From positions 1 to 39,602 of the forward strand of contig WTXG01000307.1 of the NCBI GenBank assembly GCA_022496185.1: 39,602 nucleotides of DNA. Direction: 5' to 3'. This stretch comes from Multifurca ochricompacta. Its lineage: Eukaryota; Basidiomycota; Agaricomycetes; Russulales; Russulaceae. The notes below the pieces were generated by a model. That model was not told the DNA's origin and did no database searches. It was given only the letters and a program-made list of their open reading frames with translations. Positions 28,970 to 38,339 of the stretch are shown in pieces. Numbering within the stretch: the stretch's first letter is position 1; every line of letters begins with the position of its first letter. Made by a program: the position numbers and the translations under genes.

Positions 28970-29480
28970 TGTCAAACAATCATGCTGCTGGTTATACTGA
29001 CTGCAGTTAGTAGTGGTAAGGCTAGAAAAGACAAGTAACTTCAGAGATAGAAGAAACTCTATATTACTACACTACTGACCTAGAAAAGACAAGTACTATA
29101 AGAAGTGTTAGTCTAAAGGAAGTAGAGAGTAAAGTAAATAGGACTTACACTTCAGAGATAGAAGAAACTCTGAAGTGTAAGAGATGAAACAGACACCCTT
29201 ATATACCCATGGGGGCCAGGGGAAATGGTCTGTGCACACTGGGAATAAGTCCACAAGTGCCAGTCAATAAACAATGAGGGATAAAGGCCATTGGCCAAAG
29301 AGATATCATGTGCTTACTGCGCATTACTAAGTACATCACTAATCAGCTGAGTAAGGTGAGAAAGAAATGTAATAAAGATATTGTAAAAAGTCCGAAACTC
29401 CGGAACCTAATCTAATCTTATCTACAGCTTAAGTGATCCTTAGATGCCTGAAGCATCTCCAGACATGTCTTGTGTCAACA
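28970..29480 (-). repeat. copia-type solo LTR E, TSD ATTGG
   Basis: 511 bp, flanked by ATTGG at 28965-28969 and 29481-29485. It has a perfect 14-bp inverted repeat (29144-29157 with 29168-29181, 10-nt loop) just downstream of the minus-strand TATATAA near 29205. Confidence 0.93.
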
Positions 29481-29817
29481 ATTGGGACTGGGACTGATCC
29501 AATTCTACAACTGGGAGGTTCAGGAAGGGTGTTGATGTTGAGGCAAGCTGGGTGGATGTTGGGGGAATGGGGGAATAGTTTAGGTGGGCAAGGAAGGGCT
29601 CTGGGACAGGGGGAAGTGGTTGCTCTGGTAGGGGTGCACTAGGACTGGGATGGGTTTGCGCCCTTTGCCTTCTGGAGGTGTGATGGGGGGCAGGTGTGGC
29701 TGGTGTATTGTTACTGCTGCATCTTCTAGGGTTTCTTCTTCTATCTTGGGGGGAGTTGGACTGACTTCTTCTGTGTTGGGATGCCAGGTTGATAGCCCAG
29801 TCAGTAATACTAGCCAT
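29481..29817 (-). pseudogene. gypsy-3 upstream ORF Y, N-terminal part
   Basis: ATG 29817 opens MASITDWAINLASQHRRSQS, a basic Arg/Ser-rich region (RRRNPRRCSS), then a Pro-rich stretch. It lies between ORF X and gag. The basic, disordered N-terminus could bind nucleic acid; no family is recognised. Confidence 0.55.
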
Positions 29818-29962
29818 GATGCAAAGGAGTCTTTTATTTCTTTTCTCTACTTAGACTGAGTAATGTGATGGTAAGTATGTATCAAAGGCTGAAGGCCTCC
29901 ACAATACTATGCCTGGGGGGGTAGGAGGGGTTTCTGGGTGAAAGTTACAGGTACAAAGGTCA

Positions 29963-30933
29963 ATATCACAGAGGCAATGTGTCTGGATGCAGGAGAACTC
30001 TCTTCAAAGTCTGAGGTATTTCTGTGGGAGTTTCAAGGTCAGACCAGGTGGTGGTGGTACCAATTAAGGCTGTCTGGATCTGGGTGAGATGTTCTTCTTC
30101 CTGAGTGACTGCTGCAAGGGAAAGGGTGGGAATGTGAGCTCTTCTGGTTCTGGGGAGGGGGAGAGTTTGGCATAGGTGGGAGGTAAGGGGGGTCTGTGAA
30201 GATGGGAGGGTTGACAAGGAATGGGCAATGGTTGTGGAGGTAGTCTCCCAGTAATCAGCAGTCCACAGGTATTCAATTTGTATGCCTTCTGTTTCTACTA
30301 GACACCAGCCAGAGGGGGAGGGAGTGGAGTGAAGGTGGATCTGTCAAAGGTGAGGTTAATCCTTATGTGGTCCAAACAAAAGGTAGAGAGGTAATAGAGA
30401 TGTTCTCCTCTGAGCAAAAGTGTTTGAGTTCTGGGATGTGAGGGGAATGTGTTCTCTCCAAAGGTATTTGTTGTTGACACAGACTAAGAGTGTTTCAAGG
30501 GGGTCCCTGGTGGAATGGGTAAGCTGAGCAAGGTGCCAGTAAAGAAGTTGGTGTTGGGAGTCTTGGGGAATGCTCTGGCAAGGTCCAGACAGGAATTGAT
30601 TGTACTGGGTTTGAGTGAGAACTCACCCAAATGGGAGGAGGAGAGAAGGGGTAGATAGATGGTATCAATGTCACACCAGCCTTCTGCCTGTCCATCATCA
30701 TGGAGGGTGCTGATGAGGGGTTCTGGGTACAGAGGGCAGCTGGGCTTCTCTGTGAAGCTGGAAAAGGTGGTGAACTGTCTTTGGACTCATTGGAGGCAGT
30801 CTTCTCTTTCTGTGGGGAAGGACACTATTTTCCACACCCAAGGACTCTTTTATTTACAAGGGACCTCTACAGTTATGTGTACAATGTACTGTTTTTAGAG
30901 GTTGTTCAAAGTCTATGTCTTCAAAGCAAGGGT
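29963..30933 (-). pseudogene. gypsy-3 upstream ORF X, C-terminal part
   Basis: Coding-like sequence with frame changes: TTNTFGENTFPSHPRTQTLL, HIRINLTFDRSTFTPLP, then GIQIEYLWTADYWETT, and LAAVTQEEEHLTQIQTALIG with ETPTEIPQTLKRVLLHP towards the end. It continues the protein of 31448-32472 after solo LTR F is discounted. Unrecognised. Confidence 0.5.
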
Positions 30934-31447
30934 TGTTGACACAGGATGTGTCTGGAGATGCTTCAGGCATCTAAGGTTCGCTTCAGCTGTAGATTAGATT
31001 AGATTAGATTCCGGAGTATCGGACTTTTTATGTTATCTTTATTACACTTCTTTCCCTTCTTACTCAGCTGATTAGTGATGGACTTAGTAATGCGCAGTAA
31101 GCATGTGATATCTCATTGGCCAATGGCCTTTATCCCTCTCTGTTTATTGTCCGGCACTTGTGGACTTATTCCCAGTGCACACAGACCATTTCCCCTGGCG
31201 CCCATGGGTATATAAGGGTGTCTGTTTGGTCTCTTACACTTCAGAGTTCTTCTAACCTCTGAAGCGTAAGTTCCTTTTACTTTACTCTCTACTACCTTTA
31301 GACTAACCTCGTATATAGACTTGTCTTTGTTCTAGGTCAGTAGTATAGTATGATATAGAGTTCTTCTAACCTCTGAAGCACTTGTCTTGTTCTAGCCTCA
31401 CCGCTACTAACCACAGTCAGTATAACCAGCAGCATGATTGTTTGACA
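30934..31447 (+). repeat. copia-type solo LTR F, TSD AGGGT
   Basis: 514 bp, nearly identical to solo LTR A (4183-4697); flanked by AGGGT at 30929-30933 and 31448-31452. Different TSDs show that A and F are separate insertions, not the two LTRs of one element. Confidence 0.93.
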
Positions 31448-32472
31448 AGGGTACCTGTCTGAAGGGTGTATGGGAAGGGCAGGGAGGGGGTTGGTGGGTA
31501 GACGAACAGGGGAAACAAAAGGAACAAGCTCCAGGTGGTCTCTAAGTATGTCTCGTACTGTAAAGTACCTTTCTTCTACTAAGACCCCAATGTCAGTGAA
31601 GCTAAGGGTGCCAAACAAAGAGATAAAGTGTCCATCCAGAAGATCAAAGCCTTGGAGCAGTACTCTAGCCCCACTGAAGATGTCCTGGAGTTCTGGGGAA
31701 AGGGAGCAATGAAGGTGGGCAATGGAAGCATTCCAGGAATAAACAAGGAGGCCCTTGGGGAAGGTAGGAATGTTGGGGGCCAAGTACCCTACTTTGGCAC
31801 AGAGATTGATGTTTACAAAGTGGGAGGGGGGGTAATGAATGGAATGAAGAAAGTGATCAATACAAGGGTGAATAGGAACAATATGGAAGTGAGGAAAGCA
31901 GAAAGAAATGAGCACACCAGGAAGGTAATTAGCTCTATGCTCAAGCATGTCCAGGAAGCAGGGTACTGGTCAAAGAAGCTGGCCTCCCTAGAAAACTGAC
32001 TGGGCACCCAAGATTCTTGATTACCATTGATCAAATGGTAGATAAGAAACTGGTGAGGGTTGGTTGGGTGATCAAGGCACACAGGATGATGAAGGTGAAG
32101 AGCAGGAGGTGCTGGAAGATGGTCAGAGCCAGGGTGGTGAGGGGGAGAGGGTGTTTGCAGTGGTGGGAGGGGTGGGGCAGGGGTTGGAAGGCAAATATAG
32201 CAAGGAGGGGGGGTGCCAAAGGTGTTGGACACATTCAGAAGACCTGGGGGAACAAGGGGAGGCAGTTGGAGGGTGGGGGAGGGCACAGGGAGAGGATGGA
32301 GCTCTGGTAGCTCAAGAGGAGGCAAAATCAACAAAGGAGGAGCTGGAGATGCTGTGGCAGCTGCCTCTACCAAGGCAGTGAAGTTAATGGTGTGCTGGGC
32401 ACCAGGAAAATTGTAGGGGGGGGAGGCTGCTTGATCTGAAGGGTAGGACAAAGGGGAGCTGTTCTGGGACAC
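31448..32472 (-). pseudogene. gypsy-3 upstream ORF X, N-terminal part
   Basis: ATG 32472 lies 35 nt from the PBS, in the position of the first ORF of the element. The first about 120 residues are extremely Pro-rich (PPLLILPPLELPELHPLPVP). Then come GNQESWVPSQFSREASFFDQ, a frame change near 31940, and YLPGVLISFCFPHFHIVPIH, GYLAPNIPTFPKGLLVYSWN, FSGARVLLQGFDLLDGHFIS and VEERYFTVRDILRDHLELVP. It reads like a real folded protein but matches no gag, protease or enzyme I know. Standard gypsy elements begin with gag here, so either this element carries an additional 5' ORF or two elements are fused. Confidence 0.6.
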
Positions 32473-32506
32473 TAGGGCACTTGTCAGTCACTGTCTGCTG
32501 CAAAGG

Positions 32507-32518
32507 AGACTGTCCAAA
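32507..32518 (-). promoter_or_regulatory. gypsy-3 self-primer binding site
   Basis: On the minus strand TGGACAGTCT follows the LTR end (after TT). Its complement AGACTGTCCA stands in the LTR (A at 32716), 34 nt downstream of the minus-strand TATATAAA (first T at 32750). This is the same geometry as in gypsy-1. Confidence 0.75.
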
Positions 32519-33087
32519 TGTTACAACTCACTGTTGACTGCCTGGACAGTGGGTTGTATGTGAAGGGGATGATTTGGAAGTGGGGCAAGAGATGAGAGTG
32601 AGGGTGAAAGTGCAGGGAGATGAAGCGAACAGCTCAAGGACAAGGGGTGAGAAGCCTTCCACAAGGTGGGGCTAATCTCCTAGGCAATAAGGTACCAGAT
32701 CACAAGTGGACAGTCTGGAGCTGTCCATTCTATTCCAAAGGGTTTATATACATAATTACAACCAGGACTCTGGTCTGTGCACCACTTTAGGGGAGGTTAA
32801 TTTTGCTCTAACTCCCCACTATCCACCAATGAGAATAGCCCCACTTTTGGGCTTAGAAATCCACAGTCCACAGTCTGCAGTTTGTGGACTGCTGTTTAGG
32901 CATTGTGGGGACTGTTAGTACTCTTCCCACACCTCTCCAATTTGGCAGGAGTCCAGCCCTGGCCTGGACCAGCCTCCTTCTGGTCTTAATCTAGGGTTAT
33001 CTTTGTTTCTGAGGGTCCTGCAGGGTTTCTGGGAGTGTCCAGAGATTTCTAGGGGGTCAGGAGGTCTCTAGGGTGTCAGTTCATGAC
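32519..33087 (-). repeat. gypsy-3 5' LTR
   Basis: About 569 bp; on the minus strand it ends GAGTTGTAACA at 32519 and starts at TGTCATGAAC near 33087. It interrupts copia-2 just after LNNVYY. A 51-bp piece of the same LTR occurs at 38289-38339. The outer boundary is less certain than the inner one. Confidence 0.75.
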
Positions 33088-33412
33088 AATAGTAGACATT
33101 ATTTAACTCCAATTCATAATTTTTGTGAGTTTTTGAAATGACTTTGCCTGTTCCTTCGACTTGGACTATGGAGCCATCACCAATTGTCACCTGATGTCCC
33201 ATATGGGGGAGATATTCAGAAAAGTCTTCTAAATATGGTGTAAAGTGAGTGGTGGCTCTGCTGTCCATCATCCAAGGATTGCTGCCATCATCAATTTCTT
33301 GCATATGTTTGGTCAAGGAATAAAGAGAAATGCAAGGTGTCTCATGTACCTCCTGTATTCTGCTGCTACTGTTAACTACAGTAACTATTTGTGTGGAGTT
33401 ATTTTGTACACT
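33088..33412 (-). pseudogene. copia-2 protease
   Basis: Minus-strand copia protease: WMMDSRATTHFTPYLEDF, IGDGSIVQVEGTGKV and ELELNNVYY. The active site reads DSRA where copia has DSGA, a Gly to Arg change that should inactivate it. It joins in frame to the gag part at 34856 when hAT-1b and one TGTACACT are discounted. Cut on the left by the gypsy-3 LTR. Confidence 0.9.
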
Positions 33413-34855
33413 TAGTGAATAGCAGGGGTAACCCCCGGGTATCTTCATTGGTACCCGTACCCGTACCCGTACCCGTCGCTACGGGTACGGGTAACCCGCG
33501 GGTTACCCGCGGGTCACCTGCAGGTTGCCTGTGTTAAACGCGTGCAAGTTCTTTACTTGCATCGCGCATTTCGGATATCCGGCCCGGGCCATCCCGGACC
33601 AAGGAGATACACAACGCGTTCATTTATGGCTGCTTAAGATCCCTCAATGACTCTTGTTTTATGCTCAGAAGATTAAGATAATTCATTATTCCATTTTTAT
33701 TTTATTATGCTGGTCTCAATTTTATACAAGCACAACTAAAATCCACCCCAATATACAGAGATGATTAGATAGGATGTAATAGAACATTGAATGAAAAGCC
33801 TGTCAGATAACCACACAGAATGCAAAAATAATTGACAAATGCATAGTGATTGGCAGGGGTAACCCCTGGATATTTGTTTTGATACCCAGGTTACCCATAA
33901 AATGAAACGCGTGCAAGTTCTTTACTTGCATCGCGCATTTCGGACACTCGGCCCGGTCCATCCCGGTCAAGGAGATACGCACTTGGATACAACGCGTTCA
34001 TCTGTAGCTACTCAGGATCCCTCAATAATTGCTGATTTATGTTCAGAAGATTAAGTTTATTCTTTATTTACATTATTATTTTATTTCATTTTGTGGAACA
34101 GGCATGGCGCAGGCTTGTACTTTAGATGTACTTTATCAGCTACTAGATTAAATGAACGCGTTATCTCGTTATCTCGTTTAATGATGTGATTTGATCATAT
34201 GTCAGATCTTAGATGTATATTCTATGGATCTAATTAATTTGTGAATGCGTTTCTGTTGTGTTATCTATGCGTGATCACAATCTTGTCGGACCAATGGAAA
34301 ATTGCAGTTAAGTCAACCTTCCTTAATAGGAAGGAGATCAGACCAATATGCTGGTCCATGCGATGCAATGTAGTCGCTGCTCTATGCAGCCTGTAGATAC
34401 ACGTGGGCCTTGTTTCAGTAAACTAATTTGATAATTAGATTATAGAATAGTCTAAAGTAGTCTAGAGTGTATTTTAGATAGTGCCAGACCGGCAGAATTG
34501 ATCGCGCGTTAATAAAACAGTTGCATCTTGATTTTTAAGAGAGTGGATCACTGATAACACTTTTATTTTACATCACACCGTTGATCTGCTTTGATATTTC
34601 ATAGGATAACACTAGAATATATTTACAGAAACCCTGTAGCATACATCAAATTAAATCTTATCATTTATTTGCTACAGATGTATTTTATCATTACATTTCT
34701 GCTGATCTTGTCAATGACCGATGACCACTTATACCCGCCAAACCCGCTGCGCGGGTACGGGTTTCTGGCGGGTTGGGAGTTGTATACCCGTACCCGTACC
34801 CGTCAAAACCCGCGGCGCTTACCCGCGCGGGTATGAAAACCCTTGCTGATCCTTA
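33413..34855. mobile_element. hAT-1b, CpG-rich copy, TSD TGTACACT
   Basis: 1443 bp, flanked by TGTACACT at 33405-33412 and 34856-34863, inverted relative to hAT-1a. Ends TAGTGAATAGCAGGGG and (reverse complement) TAAGGATCAGCAAGGG. Subterminal arrays of ACCCGT/ACGGGT units lie at 33450-33530 and 34735-34835. The CpGs that are TG or CA in hAT-1a are intact, marking this as a younger copy. No transposase. Confidence 0.92.
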
Positions 34856-35004
34856 TGTACACTGGGGCCTTGCCCCTTCCTCTTGTTGCCTTTTTTGCCC
34901 ACATCAGCATTGGCTCTGTCCTGTTTCCTTTGTCAACATTCATTAGCCTTGTGGCCTGGCTTTTGGCAATAGAAGCAGGTGACATCATTGGATGATGATG
35001 CACC
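34856..35004 (-). pseudogene. copia-2 gag zinc knuckle
   Basis: Encodes VTCFYCQKPGHKANEC (CCHC knuckle), then a TGA at a likely Arg codon, and a basic linker (KKGNKRKGQGPSV). It lies between hAT-1b and solo LTR G and joins in frame on both sides. Confidence 0.9.
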
Positions 35005-35512
35005 TGTCAAACAATCATGCTGCTGGTTATACTGACTGTGGTTAGTAGTGGCAAGGCTAGAAAGACAGGTATACTTCAGAGGTTGAAGAAACTCTATATT
35101 AACTATACTACTGACCTAGAAAGACAAGTATCTACAAGAGACATTAGTCAAAGGAAAGTAGAAAGTATAGTAAGACTTACACTTCAGAGGTTGAAGAAAC
35201 TCTGAAGTGAAAGAGATGAAACAGACACCCTTATATACCCATAGGGGTTAGGGGAAATGGTCTGTGCGCACTGGGAATAAGTCCACAAGTGCTGGACAAT
35301 AAACAAAGAGGGATAAAGGCCATTGGCCAAAGAGATATCACATGCTTACTGCACATTACTAAGGACATCACTAATCAGCTGAGTAAGGTGAGAAAGAAAT
35401 GTAATAAAGATATTGTAAAAAGTCTGAAACTCCAGAACCTAATCTAATCTTATCTACAGCTAAAGTGATTCCTAGATGCCTGAAGCATCTCCAGACACAT
35501 CCCATGTCAACA
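35005..35512 (-). repeat. copia-type solo LTR G, TSD GCACC
   Basis: 508 bp, flanked by GCACC at 35000-35004 and 35513-35517; inserted in copia-2 gag. It has the TATA box and terminal hairpin of the family. Confidence 0.93.
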
Positions 35513-36264
35513 GCACCTGCAGGACATGGTGTGAAATTTGGTTGTTGTTTAGTTTTTTTGTTGATATGGGCTGCCTTGTTAAGGGCAGCCCCAACACCAC
35601 TTCCTGCAGGGCTGGCTAGTTGGCTTTCCTCATTTAGGAACCTTTGTACAAGGTCCTGAGGGGAAAGACAGTCAGGAGGACCTGACACCAGGATGGAGCC
35701 AGCAATGGCATTGTAGGATGGAGGTAGGGATTGGAGCAAGATGAAGCTCATCTGGAGATCAGAGATCTCCATCCCATTTTCCTTTAGGGTACTCCTTGCA
35801 TCCAACACATGCTGTAACTGGGGCCTGAACTGTTTGCCTTCCTGCAAATGGAAGGACAAGACAGAGCACCACAAGTTGTAGGTGGCCATGCTTCCTACTG
35901 AGCCATAGAGTGTTTTGAGTTGCTCATACTTGGCATTTACTGACAGATAAGTTCTATCTGAGGCAATTTGAGAGTATGTTTCTGGTGATGTGACCATCAC
36001 CAGAACTCCCATGAGGATTTCCTCCACCCTGTTCCAATCCTGGTACAGGGGCTCTGACCAAATGGCAAAGCATTTAGCATACTCATCATCCTTTTCTCCA
36101 TCCTCCATCTTGGGCACATTAATGAACTCTGGGGCATCATGTGTAATGTGCCTCTTCATGCCATTGATGTGTAGCAGGGTGGTAAATGAGACTGACCACT
36201 GCTGCCAATTGGAGCCATCAAGCTTGTTGAATTTGAATGTTGGGGGGAAGATGATGGAAGACAT
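35513..36264 (-). pseudogene. copia-2 gag
   Basis: Open from about ATG 36264 (SSIIFPPTFKFNKLDGSNWQ, collinear with copia-1 gag); an upstream in-frame ATG at 36333 lies in the leader and is less likely. UBN2-type gag with LYGSVGSMATYNLWCSV, NGMEISDLQMSFILLQSLP and YNAIAGSILVSGPPDCLSPQ; about 250 codons without a stop. The protein continues beyond solo LTR G into the zinc knuckle. It is closely related to copia-1 gag in layout, but its DNA is CpG-poor, so it is an older insertion. Confidence 0.92.
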
Positions 36265-36406
36265 TTGAGATGATTTAAAAAGAATTTGATCCTGGTTCCA
36301 AGGAGCAATTAGAACCAGTTGTCCAGGTCTCATTTAAGAGGGCCCATCCAATCTGTGGTGCTATGCTTCAGAACTTAAAGAAGTCCTGCCTCTGATGTGC
36401 GACTTC
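36265..36406 (-). other. copia-2 leader
   Basis: Leader upstream of copia-2 gag. On the minus strand CACCACAGATTGGATGGGCCC near 36345 (given here as its core GGATGGGCCC) resembles the LTR end plus half-tRNA PBS of copia-1 (CCACA, GGTTATGGGCCC). The LTR itself was not identified. Confidence 0.45.
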
Positions 36407-36916
36407 TGTCAAACAATCATGCTGCTGGTTATACTGACTGTGGTTAGTAGCAGTTAGGCTAGAAAAGACAAGTATACTTCAGAGGTTGAAGGAACTCTAT
36501 TAACTATACTACTGACCTAGAAAAGACAAGTATCTACAAGAGACATTAGTCAAAGGAAAGTAGAAAGTATAGTAAGACTTACACTTCAGAGGTTGAAGGA
36601 ACTCTGAAGTGAAAGAGACGAAACAGACACCCTTATATACCCATTGGGGCCAGGGGAAATGGTCTGTGCACACTGGGAATAAGTCCACAAGTGCCAGACA
36701 ATTAACAAAGAGGGATAAAGGCCATTGGCCAAAAGAGATATCACGTGCTTACTGCACATTACTAAGGACATCACTAATCAGCTGAGTAAGGTGAGAAAGA
36801 AATGTAATAAAGATATCATAAAAAGTCCGAAAACTCCGGAACCTAATCTAATCTTATCTACAGCTAAAGTGATCTTTAGATGCCTGAAGCATCTCCAGAC
36901 ACATCCTGTGTCAACA
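36407..36916 (-). repeat. copia-type solo LTR H, TSD ACTTC
   Basis: 510 bp, flanked by ACTTC at 36402-36406 and 36917-36921. Same family and orientation as E and G. Confidence 0.93.
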
Positions 36917-36921
36917 ACTTC

Positions 36922-37131
36922 TAAGTAGTATAGTAGTCTGTCTATCACCACCTGTAACAAGTCCTAAGCCCACATCAGGGGGACATTGTGTAAACAGGTG
37001 GGGAGTCATGTCATGGAGGAGCCAACCACAAGTTCCACTAGAGACAAAGGGTGTAGAGCCCTTCCTCTAGTGCTGGTGGTGGAGTCTGTTGGCTAAACAC
37101 GCACCCCAATCAAGGGACCTTAAACAGGACC
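36922..37131. other. unassigned region next to SINE-like unit
   Basis: No ORF, TIR or LTR recognised. GAGCCAACCACAAG and the CTAGAG/CTCTAG pair near 37038-37075 give weak inverted repeats. It may be the 3' body of the SINE-like unit that follows. Confidence 0.3.
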
Positions 37132-37278
37132 CTGGCTCACACACCAGAAAAGAAATGGCCATGTTGGGGATTGAACCCAAGACCTCTGGACAAGCCGGGT
37201 CCGGTGCTCTAAACCACTGAGCTACACGGCCTCAGGTTCATAGTGGTACACAACCTCCTATATGAGGTCATGCAGAGT
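37132..37278 (-). repeat. tRNA-derived SINE-like unit, copy 2
   Basis: On the minus strand 37231 to 37157 (75 nt) has a complete tRNA outline: 7-bp acceptor stem (GGCCGTG/CATGGCC), D arm GCTC...GAGC, and a perfect T arm TTGGG-TTCAATC-CCCAA. The anticodon stem CCGGA/TCCAG has one C-A mismatch (a CpG scar) and a 9-nt loop, too large for a working tRNA. Nine nt beyond is a hairpin CTGG/CCAG with an 8-nt loop (37132-37147), the same geometry as copy 1. The upstream flank (CTGCAT...TTGTGT...CACTA) is also shared. Confidence 0.7.
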
Positions 37279-37635
37279 TGCATCGTGCGACACCTGACTG
37301 TGTCAACAAGAAGCAAGTGTTGTTGATGATTATTTGGTGTATGTTTAACTTATTAAACATTGTCACATGACTGTCAATGCATTTACATGACCACCAGATA
37401 CCAGTTTTGTCATCTCACATGTCAGCCACAAAACCATTCCAATGATAATGCCTCACAAAACATTTTATATATCATGAACCACTGACCCAATTGACATTAT
37501 TATAGGCTCTAATTGAAGCTTAGATGCTACACTATCCTCCACCAATTTGTACTAAGTTTGAAAATTATTCTCATTGTGTGGTAGGTCAATCTCTTCAGGG
37601 TGGCCAAACATTGGAACAGTTTTGTGGGTTACTGT
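37279..37635. other. AT-rich unassigned, Tc1-type end at right
   Basis: No coding signal. AACATTGGAACAGTTTTG near 37606 followed by ACTG and TA (37633-37637) resembles the Tc1-type end at 7245-7272. The opposite end was not found. Confidence 0.35.
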
Positions 37636-38288
37636 ACAAGCTGCATGGGGCAGCAACTACATTGCATTGCATGGTGGTCTGACCTCCTTCCTATTAAGGA
37701 AGGTTGATTTAATGTGCCAGGACAGTCATGCTTGTATGAAATGAAAGCAGAATAATAAAATAATAATGTAAATAAAGGATCCATTTAATCTTCTGAACAT
37801 AAACCAACAATTTTTGAGGAATCTTGAGTAGCCATAAATGAATGCGTTGTGTCCAAGTGCTTATCTCCTTGACCGGGATGGCCCAGGCCACTTACCCGAA
37901 ATGCGCAGAAATCCAAAGAACAGTTGCGCTCGTATAAAATTGAAACCAGAATAATAAAATAAAAATGGAATAATAAATTATCTTAATCTTATGAATATAA
38001 AACAGGAATCTTTGAGGGATCTTAAGTAGCCATAAATGAATGTGTTGTGTCCAAGTGCATATTTCCTAGACTGGGATGTTCTGGGCTGGTTGTCTGAAAT
38101 GCACAATGCAAGTAAAGAACTTGCATGCATTTCATTTATGGGTAACCCAGGTATCAAAACAATTATCCAGGGGTTACCCCTGCCAATGTCTATGTGTTCA
38201 TCAAATTTTTTTGCATTCTGTGCAGTTATCTGACAGGCTTTTCATCAATGTTCTATAACATCCTATCTAATCATCTCTGTATACTGGG
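37636..38288. mobile_element. hAT-1d, internal part of an older hAT-1 copy
   Basis: Matches the interior of hAT-1: AAGCTGCATGGGGCAGC, the palindromic CCTTCCTATTAAGGAAGG, the duplicated end-like block, and a segment ending CTGTATACTGG. It is nearly identical over several hundred bp to 38800-39470. Interrupted at 38289 by a gypsy LTR fragment. Confidence 0.8.
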
Positions 38289-38339
38289 TGTTACAACTCA
38301 CTGTCAACTGCCTGGACAGTGGGTTGTATGTGAAGGGGG
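38289..38339 (-). repeat. gypsy-3-type LTR fragment
   Basis: 51 bp matching 32519-32570 (TGTTACAACTCACTGT; GCCTGGACAGTGGGTTGTA). Bounded by hAT-1d on the left and hAT-1c on the right. Confidence 0.8.

Noticed and set aside
4183..31447. Solo LTRs A and F as the two LTRs of one full-length copia element
   Set aside because: They are nearly identical and in the same orientation, but each has its own, different 5-bp TSD, and the sequence between them is other elements.
33440..33530. Interstitial telomere tract (ACCCGT repeats)
   Set aside because: The repeat is confined to both subterminal zones of hAT-1 in all copies and changes orientation within a few units, as in transposase-binding arrays.
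37157..37231. Functional tRNA gene
   Set aside because: The stem arms are good, but the anticodon loop has 9 nt with no canonical U33 arrangement and the stem has a mismatch. A second copy with similar flanks points to a repeat.
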